From assembly GCF_020687245.1 (NCBI RefSeq), contig NZ_JAJEQG010000001.1, positions 218,710-282,709 on the forward strand: a stretch of 64,000 nt of DNA, read 5' to 3'. The position numbers were made by a program, and so were the translations under genes. This DNA comes from Faecalibacterium longum CLA-AA-H243. GTDB taxonomy: Bacteria > Bacillota > Clostridia > Oscillospirales > Ruminococcaceae. Below are positions 14,599 to 23,190 of the stretch, piece by piece (positions within the stretch are counted from its first letter, which is position 1; each line of letters begins with the position of its first letter). The notes below the pieces were generated by a model. That model was given only the letters and a program-made list of their open reading frames with translations. It was not told the origin of the DNA and ran no database searches.

Positions 14599-15905
14599 AC
14601 GGCATCAATTAAACCTGACACCTTATCCAGATAAAGCTCCTGCATGGCCTTGCGCCGCCGGGCTGCTTCGCTCTTCAACCGTTTCAGCTCGTCACGCCTG
14701 GCCTGCTCTCGCTGCCGGATGGGGTCATCCTGTTCTGGAAGGGTAACTTTTTCAGGGTCAAAATAGTCTGCCGCATACGCCCGGATACGTTCCAGTACAG
14801 CATTCTCCAACGCGTCCATATCGGTACAGGTCCTGTTGCCGCACACTTCCGGTGCGCGCTGGTGCATCCGGCAGCGAACATAGCGTCTTTGTGTTCCATC
14901 CGCTCTCGGCTGACGGCCCGTTTGCTCCATGCAGCTGCCACAGCATCCACAAACCACTTTTTTTGCCAGCGGATGGATCGTTCCCTTCTCGCCGCTCCGG
15001 GTGCGCTCCTGCATCATCCTCTGGACCGTTTCAAACATTTCTCGCTCAATAATAGCTTCATGCGTATTTTCTACAACGATCCACTGCGATTTTGGAAGCC
15101 AAATCGTCTTTTCAGACTTGTAACTTATCTTTTTATGCTTTCCCTGCACCATATTTCCGATATAAAGCTGATCATGTAATATTTGATATACGGTGGGACT
15201 GCTCCAAAGAGCCGCATTTGTATTCTTTAATGCACTGCGGTAATGGATGCCATGCAGCTGCTTATAGGCTGTTGGGCTTGGAATTTTTTCGTCATTCAGG
15301 ATGCGTGCGATCTTGTGTGCGCCGATCCCGTTAAGAGCCATGGAAAAGATCCGCCTTACCACTTCGGCTGCTTCCGGGTCGATGATGAGTTTTCCTTTTG
15401 CATTTGGGTCTTTGCAGTATCCATACCGTGCAAAAGAGCCGATGAACAGCCCCTCTTTCCGCTTGTGGTCAAGCACCGAGCGGACATTGGTGGACAGATC
15501 TTCCAGATACCACTCGTTGATCAGGCCGTTGATCTGGCGGGATTTTTTGTTCGCGGTATCGTTGGTATCCACATGGTCTACCACCGCAATGAAGCGGATG
15601 CCCCACTCCATGAACTTTCCGTGCAGATATTTTTCCACGAGTTCCATGTCACGGGTGAAACGGGATTGCGTTTTGGCCAGTACCACATCAAACTGATGTT
15701 CGCTTGCGGCTTGTATCATCGAATTGAATGCCGGACGGTTCCGGTCGATGCCGGAATAGTCCTCATCCGAATAGATCTGGTAAATATCAAATCCTTTCTC
15801 CAGGGCGTACTGGAGCAGCATCGACTTTTGATTCTGAATGCTCTCCGATTCACCAATTTTATCTTCATCTTCTTTGCTCAGGCGGCAATAAATGGCTGCT
15901 TTCAT
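14340..15905 (-). CDS. Large serine recombinase (site-specific integrase)
   Basis: This 521-residue large serine recombinase has a resolvase N-terminal domain (residues 1-150) with the catalytic Ser10 in AAIYCRLSKED and the arginines in QSRFTRDMELVE. A recombinase domain follows (about 165-280), then a zinc ribbon (CGCCGSCMEQ ... CRMHQRAPEVCGNRTC), and a C-terminal coiled coil (about 400-470) typical of integrases that control directionality. The start at 15905 follows AAGGGGG; the longer frame adds residues with no support. It lies at the left end with its 3' end toward attL, and is the likely integrase/excisionase of the island. Confidence 0.95.
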   Translation of the reverse strand: MKAAIYCRLSKEDEDKIGESESIQNQKSMLLQYALEKGFDIYQIYSDEDYSGIDRNRPAFNSMIQAASEHQFDVVLAKTQSRFTRDMELVEKYLHGKFMEWGIRFIAVVDHVDTNDTANKKSRQINGLINEWYLEDLSTNVRSVLDHKRKEGLFIGSFARYGYCKDPNAKGKLIIDPEAAEVVRRIFSMALNGIGAHKIARILNDEKIPSPTAYKQLHGIHYRSALKNTNAALWSSPTVYQILHDQLYIGNMVQGKHKKISYKSEKTIWLPKSQWIVVENTHEAIIEREMFETVQRMMQERTRSGEKGTIHPLAKKVVCGCCGSCMEQTGRQPRADGTQRRYVRCRMHQRAPEVCGNRTCTDMDALENAVLERIRAYAADYFDPEKVTLPEQDDPIRQREQARRDELKRLKSEAARRRKAMQELYLDKVSGLIDAVQFSEMNQTFLEEVKKAETRIDTLETELEQQQEETGGVQTQMQRVRELAQVSYLTRELAVLLVHRVIVSPKDTLTGEQKITIEWNF

Positions 15906-15983
15906 GATCTGCCCCCTTCTTTTTGTACACGAGCATCCATGCGCAGCATAACGCATCCCTCCTTCAAATTCAGGGATGCCACA

Positions 15984-16124
15984 TCAGGCACAGGATCTTG
16001 AAGGAACAGCATTGAGTAATCCATCGATGATGTATCGCTCAAATTCCTTTTGAAACCGTTCTTTGCGCTGTTCGTTGTTGTCTGAACGAAATTTTTCGTG
16101 CAGAATAAAAGGAGTTTTTTTCAT
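15984..16124 (-). CDS. Small basic protein upstream of the recombinase (unknown function)
   Basis: This 46-residue ORF starts at ATG 16124 after an AGGGGG ribosome binding site and reads MKKTPFILHEKFRSDNNEQR followed by a charged helical stretch and GLLNAVPS. I do not recognise a family. It is in the same orientation as the recombinase, 78 bp before it, with a small GCATCCCT/AGGGATGC hairpin between them. Position and size would suit a recombination directionality factor or a regulator of the recombinase, but nothing in the sequence proves that. It may also be a spurious ORF. Confidence 0.5.
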   Translation of the reverse strand: MKKTPFILHEKFRSDNNEQRKERFQKEFERYIIDGLLNAVPSRSCA

Positions 16125-16245
16125 CGAATCCCCCTTTTCGGTCCATCTGGTCGTGATATGTGTCACTTCAGTCTATTTCCAGTCAGCGAAATTCAGAACT
16201 TTCCATATTTTTCATGCAAAATATTGCAAGACGTTCAAAATCAAC

Positions 16246-16274
16246 TTGAAACGCCTTTGCCGCAATGGTACAAT
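16246..16274 (+). promoter_or_regulatory. Sigma-A promoter of the island's plus-strand operon
   Basis: TTGAAA, a 17-nt spacer and TACAAT predict a start near 16281, leaving a leader of about 150 nt before the first binding-protein gene. Confidence 0.65.
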
Positions 16275-16289
16275 TATATTGTCATTTTA

Positions 16290-16345
16290 TGGAAACTCGG
16301 CGCAAAGCCCCGTGCGGACAGGCCGCAAGCGTCGGAGTTCCTGTG
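16290..16345 (+). promoter_or_regulatory. Structured leader RNA of unknown type
   Basis: GGAA-A-CTC-GGCGC pairs with GCGTC-G-GAG-TTCC and encloses an asymmetric loop and a TGCGG/CCGCA hairpin. A second hairpin (CAG...CTG) follows near 16366-16390. No U-run terminator is seen. It does not match a riboswitch class I can name. Confidence 0.35.
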
Positions 16346-16429
16346 GGATGTGTAAGAATAGCTAAGGCAGCACTTCGCTACTGCACCTGCGTAGTATTGC
16401 TTTCCGAAAATGTGAGAAAGTATATTTAT

Positions 16430-18217
16430 ATGATGAAAAAGATCTCCCGCCGCTCGTTTTTGCAGGTCTGCGGTATTACTGCGGCAACGGCAGCACTGAC
16501 CGCCTGCGGCGGCACTAAGACCGAAACAGCTAAAAAAGACGCTGCTCACGAAGCCATCACCTTTATGGCACCTTATAAGGAGATAGAAGCCTTTATTGAG
16601 CAGGTACACAGCGTTTACCCGGAAGTGAACATCGAGGTCGTGCCCTACAGCGGCGATAACACCACCACCTGTCTGCAGAATATGTTTGCGGCGGGCGACC
16701 TGCCGGACGTCTGCACCTTGACCCACTACGACCCCCGGATCGATCTGGTCTCCAACAAACTGCTGGACCTTTCCGGCTACGATTTTACGGATAACTATGT
16801 GGAGTCCCGTCTGCAAGACGTGTTCGACAACGGTGCCATCTACCTGCTGCCCTCGACCTACAACTGCTACGGCATCACCTACAACAAGACCCTGCTGAAG
16901 AAATACGGCTGGGAGCTGCCCAATTCTTTCGCTGAGCTGGAAGAACTGGCTGCAAAGGCAAAGGAAGCCGGGGTCAATCTCTGTCTGCCGCAGATCCAGT
17001 ATCCGGGCTACGGTTTCCAGTATCTGTGCAACATTGCAGACGCCGATTTCCTCGGCACACTGGACGGCAGGCTGTGGCAGCGGGATTATCTGTCCGGTAA
17101 GGCGAATGTCAGCAATACCCCCGGCATGATGCAGGCCATGGCCTATGTCCAGAAGTGGAAGGACATCGGGATGCTGAACGACACCGGCGACGCTCTTGAC
17201 GACAATGTGACCCGGCAGAGGATGGCTGAGGGGAACACCCTGTTTTTGATTGGAAACACCAACGGCATTGTGGAGGCAGACGGCAATGCCGATAAATTCG
17301 GCCTGATGCCGTATCTTTCCGAGGACGGCACCCAGAATGTTTTTGTGCTGAATGTGAACCGCTTCTACGGTCTGAATAAAAAGCTGGAGCAGGATCCCCA
17401 GAAGCTGGAAGATGCGCTCAAGGTGATGCGTGTGCTTTCCACCGTTGCAGGCACCAGCGCTCTGCAGCCCGCAACGGTGCTGAAAAGCAGCCTGCTGCCC
17501 TTCAAGGACGCAAAAGCGGACGGCACCTACTATGCCGACATCGCCGATGCCCTGAACGCAGGCAACACCGCGCCCTTTATCTATTCCGGCTGGGAAAACA
17601 CCATCGTGACCACCGGCCTTAAAATGCTGGACTTTATCAAGGGCGATGCTACCATGGAGGATGTGATCCGTCAGATGGACGAGGATCAGGATAGCGTGGT
17701 GCACAACACCCCGGATGTTATCACTACCGTTACGGAGGAGCTTTCGCAGGAGGACTGCGCCATGCTGGTGGGTCGCTGCTTTGCACAGGCTACCGGCAGC
17801 GACCTTGCGCTGGTCTCGCTGAGCACATGGATCCCCGGCAACCCCACCGATCAGAACCACCACGGCGTAGCGGCCAAACTGTACGCCAAGGATATTACGG
17901 ATTACGACCTTTCGGTCATTCTGCCCACCGGCTGGAACCGCACCATCCAGACCGTTTCCCTGACCGGGCAGCAGATCAGCGACCTGCTTGCTTCTGGTTA
18001 CGATGCCTACGGCAACGGCAAGGGCTACCCCTATGTGCTGGTAAGCCCGGTGCAGCCGGAGGCGGGCAAGACCTATCAGGTTGCAATCTGCGGTGTGAGC
18101 GACCAGTTGGCTGCGGAGACCACGGTCACAGACAGCGGTGTGGTGGGCATGGATGCCGCAAAAGCCTTCTTTGGCGCATACACCACCATCAGCCGGGCAG
18201 ATACCGCATGGAGCTAG
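16430..18217 (+). CDS. Tat-type lipoprotein: family 1 solute-binding domain fused to a 5'-nucleotidase C-terminal-like domain
   Basis: This 595-residue protein opens with twin-arginine SRRSFLQ, a hydrophobic stretch and lipobox LTAC, so it is probably Tat-exported and lipid-anchored. Residues 40 to about 425 resemble family 1 (sugar-type) ABC solute-binding proteins (VYPEVNIEVVPY, MFAAGDLPDV, YNKTLLKKYGWELPNSFAELEEL). Residues from about 430 to the end resemble the 5'-nucleotidase C-terminal domain (GSDLALVSLSTWIPG, DITDYDLSVILPTG, TVSLTGQQISDLL). No ABC permease is present. The hybrid kinase gene follows after 37 nt, so it probably presents a ligand to that sensor. The ribosome binding site is weak (GAGAAAG). 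Confidence 0.8.
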   Translation: MMKKISRRSFLQVCGITAATAALTACGGTKTETAKKDAAHEAITFMAPYKEIEAFIEQVHSVYPEVNIEVVPYSGDNTTTCLQNMFAAGDLPDVCTLTHYDPRIDLVSNKLLDLSGYDFTDNYVESRLQDVFDNGAIYLLPSTYNCYGITYNKTLLKKYGWELPNSFAELEELAAKAKEAGVNLCLPQIQYPGYGFQYLCNIADADFLGTLDGRLWQRDYLSGKANVSNTPGMMQAMAYVQKWKDIGMLNDTGDALDDNVTRQRMAEGNTLFLIGNTNGIVEADGNADKFGLMPYLSEDGTQNVFVLNVNRFYGLNKKLEQDPQKLEDALKVMRVLSTVAGTSALQPATVLKSSLLPFKDAKADGTYYADIADALNAGNTAPFIYSGWENTIVTTGLKMLDFIKGDATMEDVIRQMDEDQDSVVHNTPDVITTVTEELSQEDCAMLVGRCFAQATGSDLALVSLSTWIPGNPTDQNHHGVAAKLYAKDITDYDLSVILPTGWNRTIQTVSLTGQQISDLLASGYDAYGNGKGYPYVLVSPVQPEAGKTYQVAICGVSDQLAAETTVTDSGVVGMDAAKAFFGAYTTISRADTAWS

Positions 18218-18254
18218 GGTACACCTTAAACAAAACGGACAGGAGATACTGGAT

Positions 18255-20546
18255 GTGAACAACAAAATCTATAAAAAGCTGTTTGGTGGCTTCGGCTTTG
18301 TCATCATCGTGTCGCTCCTGACCCTTTTTGTCATGAGCCAGACCTACATCCAGAACCTTGTCTACCATGAGCGGCTGAGCCAGATGGAAGAGGTCACCCA
18401 CCAGATGTTCCGCAATCTGGAGGATGTCATCGACACCCACTGGGACGAGGTGGATGTGCAGTGCAATTATTTGTACTACACCCCGCTAAAGACCGATACC
18501 GATCTCTACCGCTATCTGAAAAAGCTGCCCGAGCTTTCCAATTACCATGAAAAACAGGTCGAATTGATTGCCGTGGATACTGCCGGATATTATTATACCG
18601 AGTATGGCCGCATGGGGCTGCTGCGGGGAATGAACTATCTGGAAAGCGCACCGGAGCGGGTCAGCTATATTTCCAACTCGCTGACCAAGGACGACTCCTG
18701 GATGGTGTTTCTGGAACAGCTCTCCACCCCCATCACACTGCAAAGCGGAGAAAAAGAGATCACCCTGCGCTACTTTGGCATCTCCCAGAGCATGACCCAG
18801 CTGAACGATTATTTCCGCTGTGACGCCTACGAAAACAGCAACAGTGTCTATGTGCTGGACAACAACGGCTTTAAGCTGTTCAACGCCAATGACACCGAGC
18901 TGCTGAAGGGACACAACGTATACACCGTCCTCTCCCGGATGTCCTATCTGCACGGCTCTTCCTTTGCGGGGGCAAAGGAGCGGCTTACCCGCACAGGCTC
19001 CTGCTATTCCAACGCCGTGCTGGATGGGACTGAGTATTTCTACGCCCTGAAGCAGATGGAAAACGCCCAGTGGACACTGGCGTTCCTTGTTCCGGCAGAA
19101 TATGTGGCCGTGAATACGCAGAAGCTGGTCAACATCGTCATGGTCATCATCATCGTCATTGCGATGATGTTCTCGGTCATAACAGTTTTCGTTGGCTGGT
19201 TTCTCCTGCGGCAAAAGCAGCAGCAGGAGCTGCGGACTGAAAAAGAAGCGAACCTCCGTCTGGAACAATACAACATCCATCTGACGCAGGTAAATGATGA
19301 GCTGCGGCAGGCGCAGGTCGTTGCAGCAGAGGCTTTGCAATCCGCAGAGCGCGCCAGCAAGGCCAAGACGGACTTCCTTTCCAACATGAGCCACGACATC
19401 CGTACCCCCATGAACGCCATCATCGGCATTACCACCCTGATGAAAAACGAGCTGCACCAGCCGGAAAAGCTGGCCGAACATCTGGGCAAGCTGGAAACTT
19501 CCGGTCAGCTGCTGCTGGGCATCATCAACAATATTCTGGATATGAGCCGCATCGAGAGCGGCAAGACCACCCTGAATGTGGAAAAAATGAACCTGCCCCA
19601 GCAGGTCAGCCAGCTGGACAGCATCATCCGTCAGCAGGCAGGCCAGCGCCGCCAGACCTTTACGGTAAACACCCATCTGCAGCACGAAAACGTACTGGCA
19701 GACCCCAACCGCCTGAATCAGGTGCTGATGAACATCCTCTCCAACGCGGTCAAATATACGCCCAAGGGCGGGCATATCCGGTTGGAGGTGGAAGAGCTGC
19801 CCCGGAACGAGCACTTCGCCCGGTACCGCTTTGTGGTGCAGGATGACGGCATCGGCATGAGCGAGGAGTTCCAAAAGACCCTTTTTGACCCCTTTACCCG
19901 TGAGGAAAAATCCGGCACCAATAAGGTGCAGGGCACCGGCCTTGGCATGGCCATCACCAAGAGCATCGTAGACCTGATGGGCGGCACCATCCACGTGGAG
20001 AGCACCCCCGGCAAGGGCACCCGCTTTGAGGTCGTGCTGGAATTTCCCATTGATGCCGAAGCAGATACGGTGCAAGAGGCACAGGTGCTCCCGGAGGAAG
20101 AAGAGACCGCTTCTCCTCTGTCCGGCATGAAGTTCCTCTGCGCCGAGGATAACGCCATCAACGCCGAAATTCTGGAAATGCTGCTGGAATCCAAGGGCGC
20201 ACACTGCAAAATTTACCCCAACGGTCAGGAGATCGTGGATGCCTTTGCCAGCGTCAAGCCCGGCGAGTACGACATGATTTTGATGGACATTCAGATGCCG
20301 GTGATGGACGGCCTGGAGGCCACCCGCCGCATTCGCAATGGCGAAAATCCACTGGGCAGGATCATCCCCATCCTTGCCATGACTGCCAACGCCTTTTTGG
20401 AAGATATGCAGAAGAGCAAGGAAGCTGGGATGGATGTACATCTCTCCAAACCCGTGGACATTGCAGCGCTAGAACAGACCGTAAAACGCTTCCGCGTTAC
20501 CCCCCCCCCATTAAAAAATAGCGGAAAAGCGCGTTTCCGCAGATGA
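18255..20546 (+). CDS. Hybrid sensor histidine kinase with C-terminal receiver
   Basis: This 763-residue kinase starts at GTG 18255, 8 nt after AGGAGA. Membrane helices at about residues 10-27 and 290-315 flank an extracytoplasmic sensor of about 260 residues. A coiled linker leads to HisKA ([17 protein letters not shown]), HATPase_c ([26 protein letters not shown]) and a receiver (LCAEDNAINAEIL; Asp in MILMDIQMPVMDG; Lys in LSKPVD). The sensor should contact the binding protein encoded upstream. A run of ten Cs (20500-20509) lies in the last codons, and the stop overlaps the next start (ATGA). Loss of one C would shorten the tail and break that overlap. Confidence 0.92.
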   Translation: MNNKIYKKLFGGFGFVIIVSLLTLFVMSQTYIQNLVYHERLSQMEEVTHQMFRNLEDVIDTHWDEVDVQCNYLYYTPLKTDTDLYRYLKKLPELSNYHEKQVELIAVDTAGYYYTEYGRMGLLRGMNYLESAPERVSYISNSLTKDDSWMVFLEQLSTPITLQSGEKEITLRYFGISQSMTQLNDYFRCDAYENSNSVYVLDNNGFKLFNANDTELLKGHNVYTVLSRMSYLHGSSFAGAKERLTRTGSCYSNAVLDGTEYFYALKQMENAQWTLAFLVPAEYVAVNTQKLVNIVMVIIIVIAMMFSVITVFVGWFLLRQKQQQELRTEKEANLRLEQYNIHLTQVNDELRQAQVVAAEALQSAERASKAKTDFLSNMSHDIRTPMNAIIGITTLMKNELHQPEKLAEHLGKLETSGQLLLGIINNILDMSRIESGKTTLNVEKMNLPQQVSQLDSIIRQQAGQRRQTFTVNTHLQHENVLADPNRLNQVLMNILSNAVKYTPKGGHIRLEVEELPRNEHFARYRFVVQDDGIGMSEEFQKTLFDPFTREEKSGTNKVQGTGLGMAITKSIVDLMGGTIHVESTPGKGTRFEVVLEFPIDAEADTVQEAQVLPEEEETASPLSGMKFLCAEDNAINAEILEMLLESKGAHCKIYPNGQEIVDAFASVKPGEYDMILMDIQMPVMDGLEATRRIRNGENPLGRIIPILAMTANAFLEDMQKSKEAGMDVHLSKPVDIAALEQTVKRFRVTPPPLKNSGKARFRR
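20500..20509 (+). repeat. C10 homopolymer in the kinase 3' end
   Basis: Ten consecutive Cs encode part of Thr-Pro-Pro-Pro near the kinase C-terminus. A one- or two-base loss would end the frame within a few codons (TAA or TAG just downstream). This makes it a candidate slippage tract. Confidence 0.7.
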
Positions 20547-22324
20547 AACACACAAATGATGTAAATAATGTAGAAGAAGGTCAGAACGTGAATACACTTT
20601 CCGAGATTGAGAAATATTACAAAGCGCGTGAGCAGCAGCTGTTGAAAAAGCTTCATCGACAGGAAGCTGCTCTTGCCGCAGCGGAGCAAACGCTGAAGCG
20701 ATTGAACGAAAATCAGAAAGCACCGATGGACGAAACCACCGAGCAGCGTACTGCACAGGAGCAGGCATTCAAAGAAAAACTCTATCGAGATCCGCTGACA
20801 GGAATTTACAACCGCCGCTATTACGAAGAAGTTGTCCGTAAATCCATCGGCCCCGCAGGGATCGCGCTGATAGATGTGGACGATTTCAAGATCTGCAACG
20901 ATACCTATGGGCATTACGCCGGAGATATGGCACTGAAAACGGTGGCAAACACCATCCAGTCCTGCATCCGGGCGTCGGACCTGCTCATCCGCTATGGCGG
21001 AGACGAATTTCTGCTGGTGTTATCCTGCATTCCGGGAGACTTTTTGCAGACCAAACTGGAACAGATCCGCACCGCCGCGCAGATGGCATCTGTACCCGGC
21101 TATTCGCATTTCCGTATCTCGCTGAGCATTGGCGGAACGATACAGTCCCTCGCCGACCCTATGGAAAACATCGTTCGCCGGGCGGATTGGCTGATGTATC
21201 AGGCAAAGTGCCGCAAGAATGCCGTCACGGTGGAACTCCCCGAAAACGCGCTGACCGCGCAGGAAGAACTGGTGGAGGAGAAGCCGCAGATTCTTCTTGT
21301 GGATGACTCTGAAATGAACCGCATGATGCTGACAGAGATCCTGGGGGATAGTTACCACATTCTGGAAGCAGAAAACGGACGGGAATGCATGGAAAAATTG
21401 CAGGCAGAAGCCGGAAACATTGCACTGGTGCTGCTGGACATCAATATGCCCGTTATGGATGGCTTTGAAGTGCTGAAAGCCATGAATGCCAACCACACCA
21501 TCGAGGATATCCCGGTCATTATGATCTCCAGCGAGGACTCCGATGCGACGATCCGGCGTTCCTATGAGCTGGGCGCAAGTGATTATGTCAATCGCCCCTT
21601 CGATGCTCGTATCGTGTACCGCCGTGTAACCAACACCATCAAGCTGTACGCCAAGCAGCGGCGGCTGGTGCAGATGGTCTCTGAGCAGATCCGCGCCCGT
21701 GAAAATAATACGGATATGCTGGTGGGTGTACTGAGTCATATCGTAGAATTCCGCAACGGCGAAAGCGGCGCCCATGTGCGGCACATCCGTATCATCACCG
21801 AGCTGCTGCTCCACCGTCTGTTGGAGATCAGCAGCAAATACTCTATCACTGCGGAACAGCAGGATATGATTCCGCTGGCTTCTGCCCTGCACGACATCGG
21901 AAAAATCGGCATTGACGAAAAGGTCCTTAATAAGCCCGGCAGGCTGACCCCGGAGGAATTCGAGGTCATGAAGACCCACAGTATGCTGGGAGCCAAGATG
22001 CTGCATGATCTGGATAATTTTGCAGAGCAGCCGCTGCTGCAAACGGCCTACGAGATCGCCCGCTGGCACCACGAACGCTGGGATGGGCGCGGCTACCCGG
22101 ATGGGCTGAAGGGCGATGAGATCCCCATCAGCGCACAACTGGTTTCGCTGGCTGATGTGTACGATGCACTGACCAGCGAACGCTGCTACAAAAAAGCCTT
22201 CTCCCACGAAAAAGCCGTGCAGATGATCCTGAACAGCGAGTGCGGAGCGTTCAACCCGCTGCTGCTGCAGTGCCTGACGGATATTCAGGCTGACCTGAAA
22301 GAAGAATTACAGCAGCACAACTGA
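20543..22324 (+). CDS. GGDEF-REC-HD-GYP cyclic-di-GMP signalling protein
   Basis: This 593-residue soluble protein combines three modules. A GGDEF domain (about 78-235) has an intact active site, YGGDEF 151-156, and an RxxD inhibitory site at 143-146, exactly five residues upstream. A receiver domain (about 250-370; ILLVDDSEMNRMML, LLDINMPVMDG) comes next. An HD-GYP phosphodiesterase domain (about 395-590) has HDIGKIGID and RWHHERWDGRGYPDGL. It could both make and break c-di-GMP, switched by phosphorylation of the central receiver. ATG 20543 overlaps the preceding stop but lacks a clear ribosome binding site. GTG 20588 has AAGG 7 nt upstream and is the alternative start. Confidence 0.93.
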   Translation: MKHTNDVNNVEEGQNVNTLSEIEKYYKAREQQLLKKLHRQEAALAAAEQTLKRLNENQKAPMDETTEQRTAQEQAFKEKLYRDPLTGIYNRRYYEEVVRKSIGPAGIALIDVDDFKICNDTYGHYAGDMALKTVANTIQSCIRASDLLIRYGGDEFLLVLSCIPGDFLQTKLEQIRTAAQMASVPGYSHFRISLSIGGTIQSLADPMENIVRRADWLMYQAKCRKNAVTVELPENALTAQEELVEEKPQILLVDDSEMNRMMLTEILGDSYHILEAENGRECMEKLQAEAGNIALVLLDINMPVMDGFEVLKAMNANHTIEDIPVIMISSEDSDATIRRSYELGASDYVNRPFDARIVYRRVTNTIKLYAKQRRLVQMVSEQIRARENNTDMLVGVLSHIVEFRNGESGAHVRHIRIITELLLHRLLEISSKYSITAEQQDMIPLASALHDIGKIGIDEKVLNKPGRLTPEEFEVMKTHSMLGAKMLHDLDNFAEQPLLQTAYEIARWHHERWDGRGYPDGLKGDEIPISAQLVSLADVYDALTSERCYKKAFSHEKAVQMILNSECGAFNPLLLQCLTDIQADLKEELQQHN

Positions 22325-22362
22325 GCAATGGATGCAATAAAACAGGAGAACAAAACGCCCAA

Positions 22363-23190
22363 ATGAAACACAGAATCTCACGCCGTGCATTTCTGCGCGG
22401 CTGCACGCTGCTGGCGGCATCTGCTGCCGTCGGCAGTCTGACTTCCTGCGGCGGAACGAACGCGAAGGACAGCGGTCTTCCGCAGATCATTGTGGGAAGC
22501 GATACCTATCCACCCTATATTTATCTGAACAATGACGGCGTTCCCGCCGGGATCGACGTGGAGATCGCCACCGAAGCGTTCCGCCGCATGGGGTATGCTG
22601 CCCGGTTTGAAACGATCGACTGGGAGCAGAAAACAAATCTTGTGGAAAGCGGCGCCATCGACTGCATCTGGGGCTGCTTTTCCATGCAGGGACGCGAAGA
22701 AATGTACCGCTGGGCGGGGCCTTACATGGTGAGCCGTCAGGTGGCTGCGGTGGATGCCGACAGCAGCATCCGATCCCTCAGCGACCTTGCCGACAAGACC
22801 GTCGCCGTGCAGAGCACCGGCAAGCCGGAGGAAATCTTTCTCAGCGGCTCCGACCCGCGCATCCCGCAGACGGTGGAGGTGCTCAGCATCGAAAACCGCA
22901 GCGTGCAGTACGCGCTGCTGTCCTGCGGCTATGTGGATGCCATCGCCGCCCACGAGACAGGCATTCTGCAATACATGAAGGACAATTCCGTGGAGTTCCG
23001 CATTTTGGAGGAACCGCTGCTGGTCACCGGGCTGGGCGCCGCCTTTGCCAAGAACGACACCCGCGGTCTGGACAGCCAGTTGACCGACACCCTTGCGCAG
23101 ATGCGCACAGACGGCACACTGGAGCAGATCCTTGGCAAGTATCTTGAACATGCTTCGCAGTATCTGGAGGTGGACACCATTGGCACGTAA
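22363..23190 (+). CDS. Tat-type lipoprotein, family 3 (amino-acid type) solute-binding protein
   Basis: This 275-residue protein starts with twin-arginine SRRAFLRG and lipobox LTSC. A family 3 solute-binding domain follows (IIVGSDTYPPYIYLNNDGVPAGIDVEIA-type opening, WEQKTNLVESGAIDCIWG, LADKTVAVQSTGK, LGAAFAKND). Family members bind polar amino acids. No transporter genes are nearby, and its stop overlaps the next kinase gene by 11 nt, so the two are translationally linked. It most likely serves as a ligand-binding subunit for that kinase rather than for import. AGGAGA lies upstream of the ATG. Confidence 0.9.
   Translation: MKHRISRRAFLRGCTLLAASAAVGSLTSCGGTNAKDSGLPQIIVGSDTYPPYIYLNNDGVPAGIDVEIATEAFRRMGYAARFETIDWEQKTNLVESGAIDCIWGCFSMQGREEMYRWAGPYMVSRQVAAVDADSSIRSLSDLADKTVAVQSTGKPEEIFLSGSDPRIPQTVEVLSIENRSVQYALLSCGYVDAIAAHETGILQYMKDNSVEFRILEEPLLVTGLGAAFAKNDTRGLDSQLTDTLAQMRTDGTLEQILGKYLEHASQYLEVDTIGT

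Noticed and set aside
16290..16320. GGCGCAAAGCC in the island leader, resembling the conserved GACGCAAAGCC of c-di-GMP-I riboswitches
   Set aside because: The required upstream GCAAACC segment and its hairpin are missing, and the predicted transcript starts too close. The fold that can be drawn is different.
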